From Longitalea luteola (lineage in GTDB: Bacteria > Bacteroidota > Bacteroidia > Chitinophagales > Chitinophagaceae): a DNA stretch of 53,251 nucleotides. Within the stretch, counting starts at the first letter, position 1; every line of letters starts with the position of its first letter. The notes under the pieces were generated by a model that saw nothing but the letters and a program-made list of their open reading frames with translations, did not search any database and was not told the origin of the DNA. Positions 43,498-51,035 of this stretch are shown piece by piece. Position numbers and translations under genes: made by a program. Where the stretch lies: contig NZ_JAFIQX010000019.1 in NCBI RefSeq assembly GCF_017356035.1, positions 1 through 53,251 of the forward strand, given 5' to 3'.

Positions 43498-43528
43498 AAA
43501 GTCCTGATGTGTCTACATTGGGGCTTTA
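43498..43528 (+). terminator. Hairpin terminator after the three-repeat gene
   Basis: AAAGTCCTGATGT pairs with ACATTGGGGCTTT across GTCT, with G-T pairs, at 43498-43527. It is placed 30 bases after the gene and is similar in sequence to the hairpin at 45656-45685. Confidence 0.55.
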
Positions 43529-43619
43529 CTCTTAACCTGATGGTCGATTCCGAAGCGCGTGCCTCCCACTGTATGAAGCTTTAGTTATTGATTCTACTTA
43601 TATCTTTTATTAAAATACT

Positions 43620-44276
43620 ATGAATGATATTGGAATTCGGTTAAAACTCATCCGGCAAAGATGCAATATACATATACCTGCAATTGCAGCGGCAACTGGT
43701 ATTGCAAAGGAAACGCTATATAAATGGGAAAAAGGCACCAAACCCAGCAACCTTAACAATTATCTTAGATTAAAAGACTATCTGGACCAGCTTGAAAGAA
43801 GCCAGGAATATAAAGCCTTCGAAGTCGAGAAACAGCAACCAGTAACTATAAAGCTTCCTTTGAATCCGGATGGCCCACCTATTCCACAAATAGATGGCAA
43901 AGCAGCCAGCGGCACAATATTATTTACCAATAATGACCCGGAATTGATTGTTGACCGCATCAGTGCTCCATTTCTTGGCAAGGTGGATGGTGTAATTGAA
44001 GTAATCGGCCATAGCATGGAGCCAACCTTTCCCAACGGTTGCCGGATAATTATTACCAGGATTAGAGATATTCAAACGCTCAACTGCGGATCGTACTATT
44101 ACATAATTGATAGCAACTTTCAGGGAATTGTAAGGAAGATTTACCTGAGAGAAGATAAAAATTATCTTCAGCTGGTTGCTGATAATCCGGACCAGAATAA
44201 ATTTCCACCCATGGAAAGAACTCGGCTACAGATAGAGGCAATCTTTAAGGTGAACGCAGCAATAATTAGATTTTAA
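43620..44276 (+). CDS. XRE/S24 LexA-like transcriptional regulator
   Basis: 218 residues. N-terminal helix-turn-helix (~5-55; IGIRLKLIRQRCNIHIPAIA, TGIAKETLYKWEKG) and a C-terminal S24 peptidase domain. The catalytic pair is visible: Ser132 in GHSMEPTFPNG and Lys173 in GIVRKIYL. An Ala-Ser-Gly (KAASGTI) at ~95-100 is in the right place for the self-cleavage site. Such repressors keep mobile elements silent and are inactivated in the SOS response. No operator was identified. Confidence 0.88.
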   Translation: MNDIGIRLKLIRQRCNIHIPAIAAATGIAKETLYKWEKGTKPSNLNNYLRLKDYLDQLERSQEYKAFEVEKQQPVTIKLPLNPDGPPIPQIDGKAASGTILFTNNDPELIVDRISAPFLGKVDGVIEVIGHSMEPTFPNGCRIIITRIRDIQTLNCGSYYYIIDSNFQGIVRKIYLREDKNYLQLVADNPDQNKFPPMERTRLQIEAIFKVNAAIIRF

Positions 44277-44403
44277 AATTTTCTGTTATGGAAATTGTCA
44301 ATCGTATTTTAAAATCACAGGCAATCCTTTTACTGGGAGTCGTTGATGGTTGTACTGATTAACAAGCCATCAATGGCAGTCGATTAATTCTTACACTTTT
44401 TTT

Positions 44404-44868
44404 ATGGGAAACACGAACAGTCAACTTACCGAGCAAACACATTGTAATTGCCCCTCTCAATTGAAAAAGGACTTATTAGACGTCATAGAGCAGTACCTGA
44501 ACGAAAAAAGGAAAGATATGGAATATGATCGAGAAATCGAGGCGGATGTGTATTACCTTTTAGGCAACAGCGAATTTGAAGACCATCTTCAGCTTTATTT
44601 ACTTACTTCAGTTTCTGTGCTACACGCGCTCACCTTTAAAGACGTATCCGATAGCTTGAAGCAAAAAATTGGCATGCCGCGCTTTTTCGACTTATGTGAT
44701 ATGCTTCAAAGAATGGTACAGTTTTGTTGGGATATAAAAACTAATGACATTTCCGTGGCGCAATTGGATCAATTGATGTGGCGCTCTAACGACGTCGCGT
44801 GTACAGTTGAATATATCATGGAAACTAAAAATAAATATGAGCGATTATTAAAATATCTTGAAAGATAA
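44404..44868 (+). CDS. Helical hypothetical protein
   Basis: 154 residues, helical, acidic (LKKDLLDVIEQYLNEKRKD, LYLLTSVSVLHALTFKDVSD, RFFDLCDMLQRMVQFCW). CNCPSQL near the N-terminus. Family not recognised. It heads a run of small plus-strand genes (44404, 44904, 45123) with short gaps, probably one transcript. Confidence 0.55.
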   Translation: MGNTNSQLTEQTHCNCPSQLKKDLLDVIEQYLNEKRKDMEYDREIEADVYYLLGNSEFEDHLQLYLLTSVSVLHALTFKDVSDSLKQKIGMPRFFDLCDMLQRMVQFCWDIKTNDISVAQLDQLMWRSNDVACTVEYIMETKNKYERLLKYLER

Positions 44869-44903
44869 TTTTTTTTGAAAGAAAACGAAAAACCTATCCA
44901 ATT

Positions 44904-45104
44904 ATGAAACTAAGTCAAAAAGCACTCAAAGCAATAAACAATCCTGTCATCCGCCGCCAACTGATGGATGTTTTACATTGTACCGAGTTTACCATTGCCC
45001 GGTATATTCAAAAAAACAGTGACAATCTTACCAAAGCTGCTGCCCTTAAAGTAATCCGGGAAATAACCGGGCTGGCCGACAGTGAAATACTCGAAGAATT
45101 ATAA
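44904..45104 (+). CDS. Small HTH-like protein
   Basis: 66 residues: ALKAINNPVIRRQLMDVLHC, then TEFTIARYIQKNSDNLTKAA, then a final helix REITGLADSEILEEL. The layout is that of a short phage-type helix-turn-helix protein. Probably a regulator; target unknown. 35 bases separate it from the gene before and 18 from the next. Confidence 0.6.
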   Translation: MKLSQKALKAINNPVIRRQLMDVLHCTEFTIARYIQKNSDNLTKAAALKVIREITGLADSEILEEL

Positions 45105-45122
45105 ATCGTACACCCGTATTTT

Positions 45123-45542
45123 GTGCCTATTCACATTGGACATATAATTCAGGCGGAGGTAGAGCTTAAACGGCTTACGCAAAAAGAATTTGGTGCCCTC
45201 ATTCATAAAAATGAAAAGACAGTGCCAGATATATATAATCGCGCCACCATGTCAATAGATTTATTAGTGGCTATCTCGGTAGCCCTCAAAAAGGATTTTA
45301 TTAAATTCTTTTATGATGCAGAACCTATGAAAAGTATCCGCGATGATGAAACTATCTTGTTGAAATCTGAAATACAAAAGATCATGCAGGAAAAAATTAC
45401 CCTGGAAAGAGAATTGGCATTAATGCAAAACCTGGTAGAATCACAGAAAGAAACTATTTGCTTTGCCAAAGAGCAGCTAGACCATTATAAATCAAAGTTG
45501 CTAGAATTTAGTGGCAACAAACCTGGGCTTTCGGCTATCTAA
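45123..45542 (+). CDS. HTH plus coiled-coil protein, GTG start
   Basis: 139 residues from GTG at 45123; the first in-frame ATG (about residue 42) would cut the helix-turn-helix. HIGHIIQAEVELKRLTQKEF, then ALIHKNEKTVPDIYNRATMS is a degenerate Cro-type helix-turn-helix. Residues ~75-125 form a coiled coil (EIQKIMQEKITLERELALMQ). Proteins of this plan are frequent in Bacteroidota elements next to the 66-residue protein. Probably a DNA-binding dimer. Confidence 0.6.
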   Translation: MPIHIGHIIQAEVELKRLTQKEFGALIHKNEKTVPDIYNRATMSIDLLVAISVALKKDFIKFFYDAEPMKSIRDDETILLKSEIQKIMQEKITLERELALMQNLVESQKETICFAKEQLDHYKSKLLEFSGNKPGLSAI

Positions 45543-45655
45543 AAGAATTTAACGAAGTTCTGGGAGCGAGATTCTAAATATTGGGTTCACATAATTAGTC
45601 AAATGACCGGCAGCCACTGCTAAAAAAAAAGCTACTAATCAGAACCGTTAACCAG

Positions 45656-45685
45656 AAGCCCCGATGTTTCTACATCGGGACTTTT
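45656..45685 (+). terminator. Hairpin terminator
   Basis: CCCGATGT (45660-45667) pairs perfectly with ACATCGGG (45672-45679), extended by AAG/CTT, and is followed by a T run (CTTTTAATT). It lies 114 bases after the small regulatory genes and resembles the hairpin at 43498. Confidence 0.75.
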
Positions 45686-46317
45686 AATTAAATCGGAATG
45701 TGTAAAAATATTTTTCATACCCACTTCCTCGCATGATGCTTTTGAGCATTTTATAAAAACGAATCTTATGACTATAAAGCATTCGAGTACATACAGGCTG
45801 GCATCGGTCAAAATATGCTGCAACCCTCAGCACTATATTATCTATACTGTAATTACAGCACACAGTGTAGTTACGGCTGTGTCCTGCAGCAGCAAGAATA
45901 AATGAATTAAAGGCAATCTTAGTTACTAGGATTCGTTCCCTGATCAAACGGTTGTTGTGACGCTCCGTTGCCGGGTCTTCGCCTTGATGGGCCAGTCAGG
46001 TTATGATATAACCGCTGTCCTTCCACTTCTTTGAAATTCGCATTAGATACTGTAATACCAGTTATGTGAAGGTTTACTTCCTTCGGTAGGTTCAAAGTCG
46101 TAAGAATATTTTTCAACTATACTTTTTGGTGTAGCAGTAAACAATGCATGCGAAGCAGCCATCCTGTTAATCTTAGCCAATAATAGTAGATCCATCAGCA
46201 TTAAATCTATAACCTTTGGGTAAAATGACCCGCACATTTGTTAGACCGCCTTATTTTTTTAGAATCAGTATTGCATCGCTCCGAGCTTACGAATTGTTTC
46301 TTCAAAAAAAATCTCCA

Positions 46318-46374
46318 CCCCACATGCTGGCGTCATGCTACGCATGACCGGAAGTTTTGTGGGGTCGTATTTTT
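46318..46374 (+). promoter_or_regulatory. Two-level hairpin upstream of ssb
   Basis: Outer stem CCCCACA (46318-46324) with TGTGGGG (46358-46364). Inner stem GTCATGC (46332-46338) with GCATGAC (46342-46348) and a 3-base loop. A T-rich tail (CGTATTTTTTTATT) follows. It could be a terminator, an attenuator or a structured leader for ssb/DUF932, whose first ATG is 123 bases downstream. Confidence 0.5.
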
Positions 46375-46496
46375 TTATTCGAAAAATTCTCCAGCCTCCA
46401 CGATGCAATGCACAGCGTTGCTGGCCAAAAAGAAAGAACGGGGCGCTACAAGCCCCAACTACACAAAATCTTTCTTAACAATTTAAACCTAAAGTT

Positions 46497-46901
46497 ATGG
46501 CACACCTTAATGGAACAGTAACCAAAGACGCGAAAGTTATTACAACCCAAAACGGAAAACAGTTTGCCGCTTTCGACCTGGTAGAAAATATGAGCTACAA
46601 GGATAAAGACGGCAAAAGGGTGCAAAAGTCCTTTTATTACAATTGTATCTATTGGATCCAGCCGGAAAAAATAGCTCCTTACATCACCAAAGGAACAATT
46701 CTTAGCGTCCAATGCAACGTAGTCGCACGTGCTTATACTGATAGCGCCGGCAATGCAAAAGCCAGCAGCACCGCAACCATAGAGACAATTAAATTTTTAG
46801 GTCGTCGCTCAAAAAGTCTGAGCACCGAAGAAGCACCAAAGCTGGCAGCAACAGAAAAGCCTGAAACCATCGCTGAACCCGTGGATGATCTCCCTTTTTA
46901 A
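46497..46901 (+). CDS. ssb: Single-stranded DNA-binding protein
   Basis: 134 residues. OB fold with AHLNGTVTKDAKVITTQNGK, FAAFDLVENMSYKDKDGK, YYNCIYWIQPEKIAPYITKG and VQCNVVARAYTDSAGNAKA. A flexible linker ends in the acidic tip EPVDDLPF that recruits partner proteins. Shorter and more diverged than a chromosomal SSB, as expected for an element-borne copy that protects incoming single strands during conjugation. It is followed 49 bases later by the DUF932 gene. Confidence 0.9.
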   Translation: MAHLNGTVTKDAKVITTQNGKQFAAFDLVENMSYKDKDGKRVQKSFYYNCIYWIQPEKIAPYITKGTILSVQCNVVARAYTDSAGNAKASSTATIETIKFLGRRSKSLSTEEAPKLAATEKPETIAEPVDDLPF

Positions 46902-46950
46902 TTCCCGCCTAAGGACGCCACCCATACAATAACAATTAAAATCAAATTTT

Positions 46951-48111
46951 ATGCATAATCTGAATTTCAACGAGCAAACTAATAAATACGCGTTTTTCTC
47001 CAAACAAGAAATTGCCTGGCACCAAAAAGGGCAGATTGTAAGCGAATACCTTACCAGCTCCGAAGCAATTAAGGCGGCACAACTCAACTTTACCGTAGGT
47101 ATCGCACCAAACATTCATATGTACCCGGTGGTCGGGGACCAATGGAATAAAGAAGACAAGGATTCTTATTTCACATTCAGTACCCAGCAGGGCGATAAAC
47201 TGAGCGCTAAACTGCATAACAATACAATGGCCGATCAAAACGCGCCCGCCGCATTTCTGGCAAAAGTATCGGATGATTCATTTTATACCTACCGGACGGA
47301 TAACGGCGACATATTAGGTACCAAGCTCGGAAAAGAGTACCATGTGGTACAGAACGAGGACGCGTTTAGCTTTTTTGATGCTATTGTAGGTGGCGAAGGA
47401 GGCATCATGTATGAAACAGCGGGAGCGCTGGGTAAAGGAGAAACCATATTTATAACGGCAAAGCTACCGAATTATATACGGGTTGGTAGCGGGGACGATG
47501 TCCTAAGGCAATACCTGTTTCTCACCACGTCACACGATGGCAGTGGCTCCATTGTAATCGGATTTACACCTATTCGTATTGTCTGCAATAATACCTTAAA
47601 TGCAGCCCTCCGCAATTGTACGAACGTAAAACGGTTCCGGCATACGGCCAATGTTAGGGACCGACTACTAAAAGCGCATGAAGTGATGGGAATGACCAAT
47701 ACCATGACTGAACAGCTTTCCGGCATCCTTAACCAGATGGCTAAAGTCCGCATAAGTGACCCCGAGGTAAAACGACTGATTCAAATAGCCCTCGCCTCTA
47801 AAGAAACACGCGCCCTCTTAAAGGATGGCAAAGAGGAAGAAACATCTACACGGTTTAAAAACGCCGTTGAAGCAGCCGTCGGGTATGCGCAAGGTAGCCC
47901 TTCCCAGCAACTGGAAACTACTAAAGGAACGGTTTACGGGGCATACAATGCCATCACCGGGTATTTTCAAAATGTACGCGAGTACAAATCGATTGACACT
48001 AAAATGGAAGCGCTTTATTATGGTGGCTACGCACAACAGCGCTCACAGATCGTATTTGACCTTTGCCAGTCTTATATGAAGTATGGCAGCGATGCCTTGA
48101 TCCTGAACTAA
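46951..48111 (+). CDS. DUF932 (phage/plasmid-like) protein
   Basis: 386 residues. The DUF932/TIGR03299-type sequence is recognisable: FFSKQEIAWHQKGQIVSEYL, ...VGDQWNKEDKDSYFTFS, GKEYHVVQNEDAFSFFDAIV, ALGKGETIFITAKLPNYIRV, FTPIRIVCNNTLNAAL and, at the end, a GTVYGAYNAITGYFQNVREY block. Members occur on plasmids, phages and conjugative elements beside ssb, and their function is unknown. A strong terminator closes the unit. Confidence 0.88.
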   Translation: MHNLNFNEQTNKYAFFSKQEIAWHQKGQIVSEYLTSSEAIKAAQLNFTVGIAPNIHMYPVVGDQWNKEDKDSYFTFSTQQGDKLSAKLHNNTMADQNAPAAFLAKVSDDSFYTYRTDNGDILGTKLGKEYHVVQNEDAFSFFDAIVGGEGGIMYETAGALGKGETIFITAKLPNYIRVGSGDDVLRQYLFLTTSHDGSGSIVIGFTPIRIVCNNTLNAALRNCTNVKRFRHTANVRDRLLKAHEVMGMTNTMTEQLSGILNQMAKVRISDPEVKRLIQIALASKETRALLKDGKEEETSTRFKNAVEAAVGYAQGSPSQQLETTKGTVYGAYNAITGYFQNVREYKSIDTKMEALYYGGYAQQRSQIVFDLCQSYMKYGSDALILN

Positions 48112-48119
48112 TCACCCCT

Positions 48120-48149
48120 GGAGCGGGGCACCTCCCCCGCTCCTTTTTT
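48120..48149 (+). terminator. Strong rho-independent terminator after DUF932
   Basis: GGAGCGGGG (48120-48128) pairs with CCCCGCTCC (48135-48143) and is followed by six T. It lies 9 bases after the DUF932 stop. Confidence 0.92.
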
Positions 48150-48970
48150 CTTCGAAAACGCCGGGCAACGCACCGGCCATTTTCAAGTATTGAATTAACC
48201 AAAATGCGGCTAGCAACCGAATTATCTAACCCTGGGAAAAAGCGACGTTGTTACATGAGCTTTTACCCACCAAAATAAAGGGCTTTTTATCCCATATAGA
48301 ACAGTACGGCCTTACAACCTAGGCAGGAAACTAAAAAAGCTGTGAGTCGAAATCCGAATTAACATTGCCGCAGCCCGTTGGCTCAAGCTGGCCCAAAAGG
48401 CGGCCGATACCATCACCGCCAAACGGCAGGAACAGACCACAAGCCCGACGCGTTTGCCCCACGAACTTTTCAGCGGCTATCTGGGCGTGTTTACCGTTCA
48501 CTCCTGCAAGCTTACATTACCCGCAGAGGGTATCGTTTCGGCAAGGCGTTATATGCCTGTTCAGTCTTGAACCCGCAGCAAAGCTACCGTTTCAAAAAGA
48601 ATGAAATCTAGTGCGGTAGTGAAACGGCAGCTTGTTTATTCCTTAGAAACGAACACACATTTCTTCAGCACATTAACCATTTCTTATGAAGCAACTAGAG
48701 CGGATTCCATCACTATCTCCGCATGATAGTCGCTAAGATTATTACATCTGCGGTTTGGCCGTGATTATACCCCGGCCTCCAACTGGGCGATAAAAAAATA
48801 AGCGCTATTACCACAGGCCACTTTTTATGGAAGCGCCACCCTTGGGCAGTAAGCGTAAAGGTTATATAATATCATTGAAAGTTTTTGATCAGCATAAAGC
48901 AACTCAAAGCACTGGGCGCCACCAAAGCCCGTTACCAGCCCTTTTTATTTCACCTTGAAAAACAAAAGCT
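48150..48970. other. Intergenic region with a possible gene remnant
   Basis: No intact gene. The frame from about 48361 to 48570 has coding character (NIAAARWLKLAQKAADTITA, SPTRLPHELFSGYLGVF) but no start. A second frame over 48485-48611 ends convincingly (SYRFKKNEI), so a frameshifted remnant of one gene is possible. From 48612 to the next gene I see only AT-rich sequence. Confidence 0.35.
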
Positions 48971-49324
48971 ATGACACGATCAAATGTTTATATCAAACTC
49001 ACCGGCGGCAGAAAGCTACTTTTTGTTTTGGGCAGCACCAGTTCACCAGGCCAAAGATTTATCGTTGAAAAATTTCTTACTCCCTTACTAGCATTGAATG
49101 ACCCATCCAAAGAACTCGAATGGATTGAAACCTTTGCAGATCATGTGAATGAACTTCATACAGATGCCAGCTACCGGTATGTTATCGATCTTGAAAAAAA
49201 GACTGTCCGTTTTTACGAGGAACACTACAACCACAAAACTGGTACATTTTGGAAAGGAAAAGATTTGACCGAAGAACGCTACTTACCCTATGTGCGTTCG
49301 CTAAACCCACCCCAAACGTCTTAA
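48971..49324 (+). CDS. Conserved-looking hypothetical protein
   Basis: 117 residues, soluble alpha/beta (YIKLTGGRKLLFVLGSTSSP, KELEWIETFADHVNELHTDA, SYRYVIDLEKKTVRFYEEHY). No family recognised. Proteins of this kind are carried with ssb and DUF932 in Bacteroidota elements, as far as I recall. It starts 10 bases after a purine-rich stretch (GAAAAACAAAAG). Confidence 0.5.
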   Translation: MTRSNVYIKLTGGRKLLFVLGSTSSPGQRFIVEKFLTPLLALNDPSKELEWIETFADHVNELHTDASYRYVIDLEKKTVRFYEEHYNHKTGTFWKGKDLTEERYLPYVRSLNPPQTS

Positions 49325-49484
49325 ACGACCCGTAAGTAGCAAGCCCTTGCTTATATGAATATACCCTAGGGCTGCAGCAGGGACACATGGCCGGGAAGCT
49401 GCCGCCCTGCTATGTATATTGAAATTGGAAGGCAGGACGGCAGCTTGAATAGCTTATAAAATAAATATTTTAAATGAAGACATA

Positions 49485-49997
49485 ATGCAATACCTACACA
49501 ACAATAGTGAACAATATCTTTTCGACCGTAATCTAGGAGGGCTATGGATGATCGGGAAACTGCTGCTCGAAACCTTCCTATATTTACCGCTGCTTTTTAC
49601 CGGTTACCTATTATCCGACTTACTATTGAATAAAGAAGAAGCGGCCGTCCTGTGGATGACCACGACTGCTATTTTTGCTGTTGCGCACTTCTTTTTTATC
49701 TATTTTTTAAAGGGAATGATCGTAGCCCTGTTGAAGGCAAAAAACTTTCTTTGGATTCCGATTTTTCTAATTTGCATCGGATATACCGGTTTTGCCCCCG
49801 GATGGATGGTGTTACGATTGATTGATAAGTCCATACTACAACTAAATCCCACCACGGGTAGGATCTTTACCTGGATGATTGTCAGCGCAACAACACTAAT
49901 TAGCTACCGGCGCTTTAGCTTCCTGACCGATAACGCACCGACCTTAGCACTTCCACTATATTTCCTGGGTTACTGGCTAGTCAAAAAGTTTACATGA
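49485..49997 (+). CDS. Integral membrane hypothetical protein
   Basis: 170 residues with four hydrophobic segments: ~28-48 (LLETFLYLPLLFTGYLLSDL), ~55-80 (VLWMTTTAIFAVAHFFFIYF), ~90-112 (FLWIPIFLICIGYTGFAPGW) and ~150-168 (LALPLYFLGYWLV). No motif identifies a family. Monocistronic. Confidence 0.6.
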   Translation: MQYLHNNSEQYLFDRNLGGLWMIGKLLLETFLYLPLLFTGYLLSDLLLNKEEAAVLWMTTTAIFAVAHFFFIYFLKGMIVALLKAKNFLWIPIFLICIGYTGFAPGWMVLRLIDKSILQLNPTTGRIFTWMIVSATTLISYRRFSFLTDNAPTLALPLYFLGYWLVKKFT

Positions 49998-50474
49998 TCA
50001 CATGATTAAAAAACAGCATCAATGGAGTTACTGTAAGGTGCTTGCTAGTATAGGAACAAAAGATTAAAAAAATCGCAGGACAATTCGAATGCTAGAACAA
50101 TCTTATTCGAGATTAAAAGACGGCAAGTGTTGCCACATACACTTAGTGCTTCCCAAAGTAGGCGGCCGTATAATCTTTTCGGTGAGTTGTCGATTAATGC
50201 CAACTGACTTTCAGAAGAATTACGGTTAACTTGTTGCATAAATGCACACCGGTTGCCTTCCTTGTAGTAGTCTTAATAAGTTAATCCATCCTCCTTGAAG
50301 TTGCTTTCCTTTTTTGGGCTGCCTTTTCAAAATAGGATTTTCGTTAAAAATTAGCCTAACAATTTCAAACCTATCAACTTTAACAAGGGCAGCAATCTTA
50401 TATATGTCTTTTAAATCATCTTCGGCTGCCTATTAGTCATAGATTATCTAAAATGTCACTCGCAGCAAGTAAAA

Positions 50475-50503
50475 AAGCCGCAGCGAGTACTGCACTGCGG
50501 CTT
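50475..50503. terminator. Hairpin terminator
   Basis: AAGCCGCAG (50475-50483) pairs with CTGCGGCTT (50495-50503). An A run precedes the stem on the plus strand, giving a T run for minus-strand transcripts. It is placed to end the minus-strand toxin/immunity transcript. Confidence 0.65.
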
Positions 50504-50562
50504 AAACATTTCCTTCAAAAACCTATTACAAACTTCGTTTTTCGACAGAATCACTTATACAG

Positions 50563-50594
50563 CTAGTATAATTATTCTAAGATAATTATACTAG
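50563..50594. repeat. 13-bp perfect inverted repeat
   Basis: CTAGTATAATTAT (50563-50575) and ATAATTATACTAG (50582-50594) with a 6-base loop. Very AT-rich, without a T tail on either side, so more like a protein-binding or cruciform site than a terminator. Confidence 0.5.
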
Positions 50595-50689
50595 TAGTTT
50601 CTCGCATTAAAAGCCAATCATAAATCTTAAACCAATATCAACAGTCTCTGCCTACTTAAAATTCATTGGTAAGAGTGCGTATGAAAAAA

Positions 50690-51034
50690 TCATTCTTTAT
50701 AAATCTTGTAATTGCCTCCTTCGTCGACTAAATAGTCGTTTATATCCGAAAGCACCTCTATTTTCTTTATTATATCGTTCTCAATAAAAATATCATATTC
50801 GTTTGGAAGAATTTCATAATTACAAGAAGGGCAATGACTAGATTCCAATATGCCATAAACTTTAACTTCTTTTATACCTGGCCTGCCTATATCATTTCCA
50901 CCCCATGTAATCTTATCTCCTATTTTATATTCTATTTGCCAAGTATCACCAAACTTAAACTGTATCCTACCTTTGAAATAGACCGTACAATTCGAACATT
51001 GAAGTTCTGCTATTAGTATATTAAATGCGCTCAT
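50690..51034 (-). CDS. Four-cysteine protein, probable immunity protein of the Rhs toxin
   Basis: Start set at ATG 51034, one base after the TAG of the Rhs gene; the upstream in-frame Met lies inside that gene. 114 residues, cytosolic. Two Cys pairs, C13-x2-C16 (LQCSNC) and C68-x2-C71 (SHCPSC), suggest one zinc-ribbon site. The domain between is beta-rich (RIQFKFGDTWQIEYKIGDKI, RPGIKEVKVYG). Immediate position after a polymorphic toxin and possible coupling make it the natural immunity candidate. No known immunity family recognised. Confidence 0.6.
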   Translation of the reverse strand: MSAFNILIAELQCSNCTVYFKGRIQFKFGDTWQIEYKIGDKITWGGNDIGRPGIKEVKVYGILESSHCPSCNYEILPNEYDIFIENDIIKKIEVLSDINDYLVDEGGNYKIYKE

Positions 51035-51035
51035 T

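Larger units (their letters stand above)
45543..46496. other. Long intergenic region with structured elements
   Basis: No confident gene in about 950 bases. A terminator hairpin lies at 45656-45685. Minus-strand frames at 45684-45947, 45919-46116 and 46043-46237 overlap each other and look partly coding-like (LPKEVNLHITGITVSNANF, EKYSYDFEPTEGSK), perhaps the decayed remains of one secreted-protein gene. A two-level hairpin sits at 46318-46364, and a small GGGGC/GCCCC stem at 46440-46456 precedes ssb. Confidence 0.4.
49998..50689. other. Intergenic region with two hairpins
   Basis: No convincing gene; a 64-residue minus-strand frame at 50045-50239 has no ribosome site. A terminator hairpin lies at 50475-50503 and a long AT-rich inverted repeat at 50563-50594. 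The region separates the membrane-protein gene from the toxin/immunity pair. Confidence 0.5.

Noticed and set aside
45684-46237. Minus-strand ORFs as real genes
   Set aside because: Three mutually overlapping frames without ribosome sites; kept only as a possible decayed gene in the intergenic entry.
50045-50239. 64-codon minus-strand ORF
   Set aside because: No ribosome site or recognisable feature.
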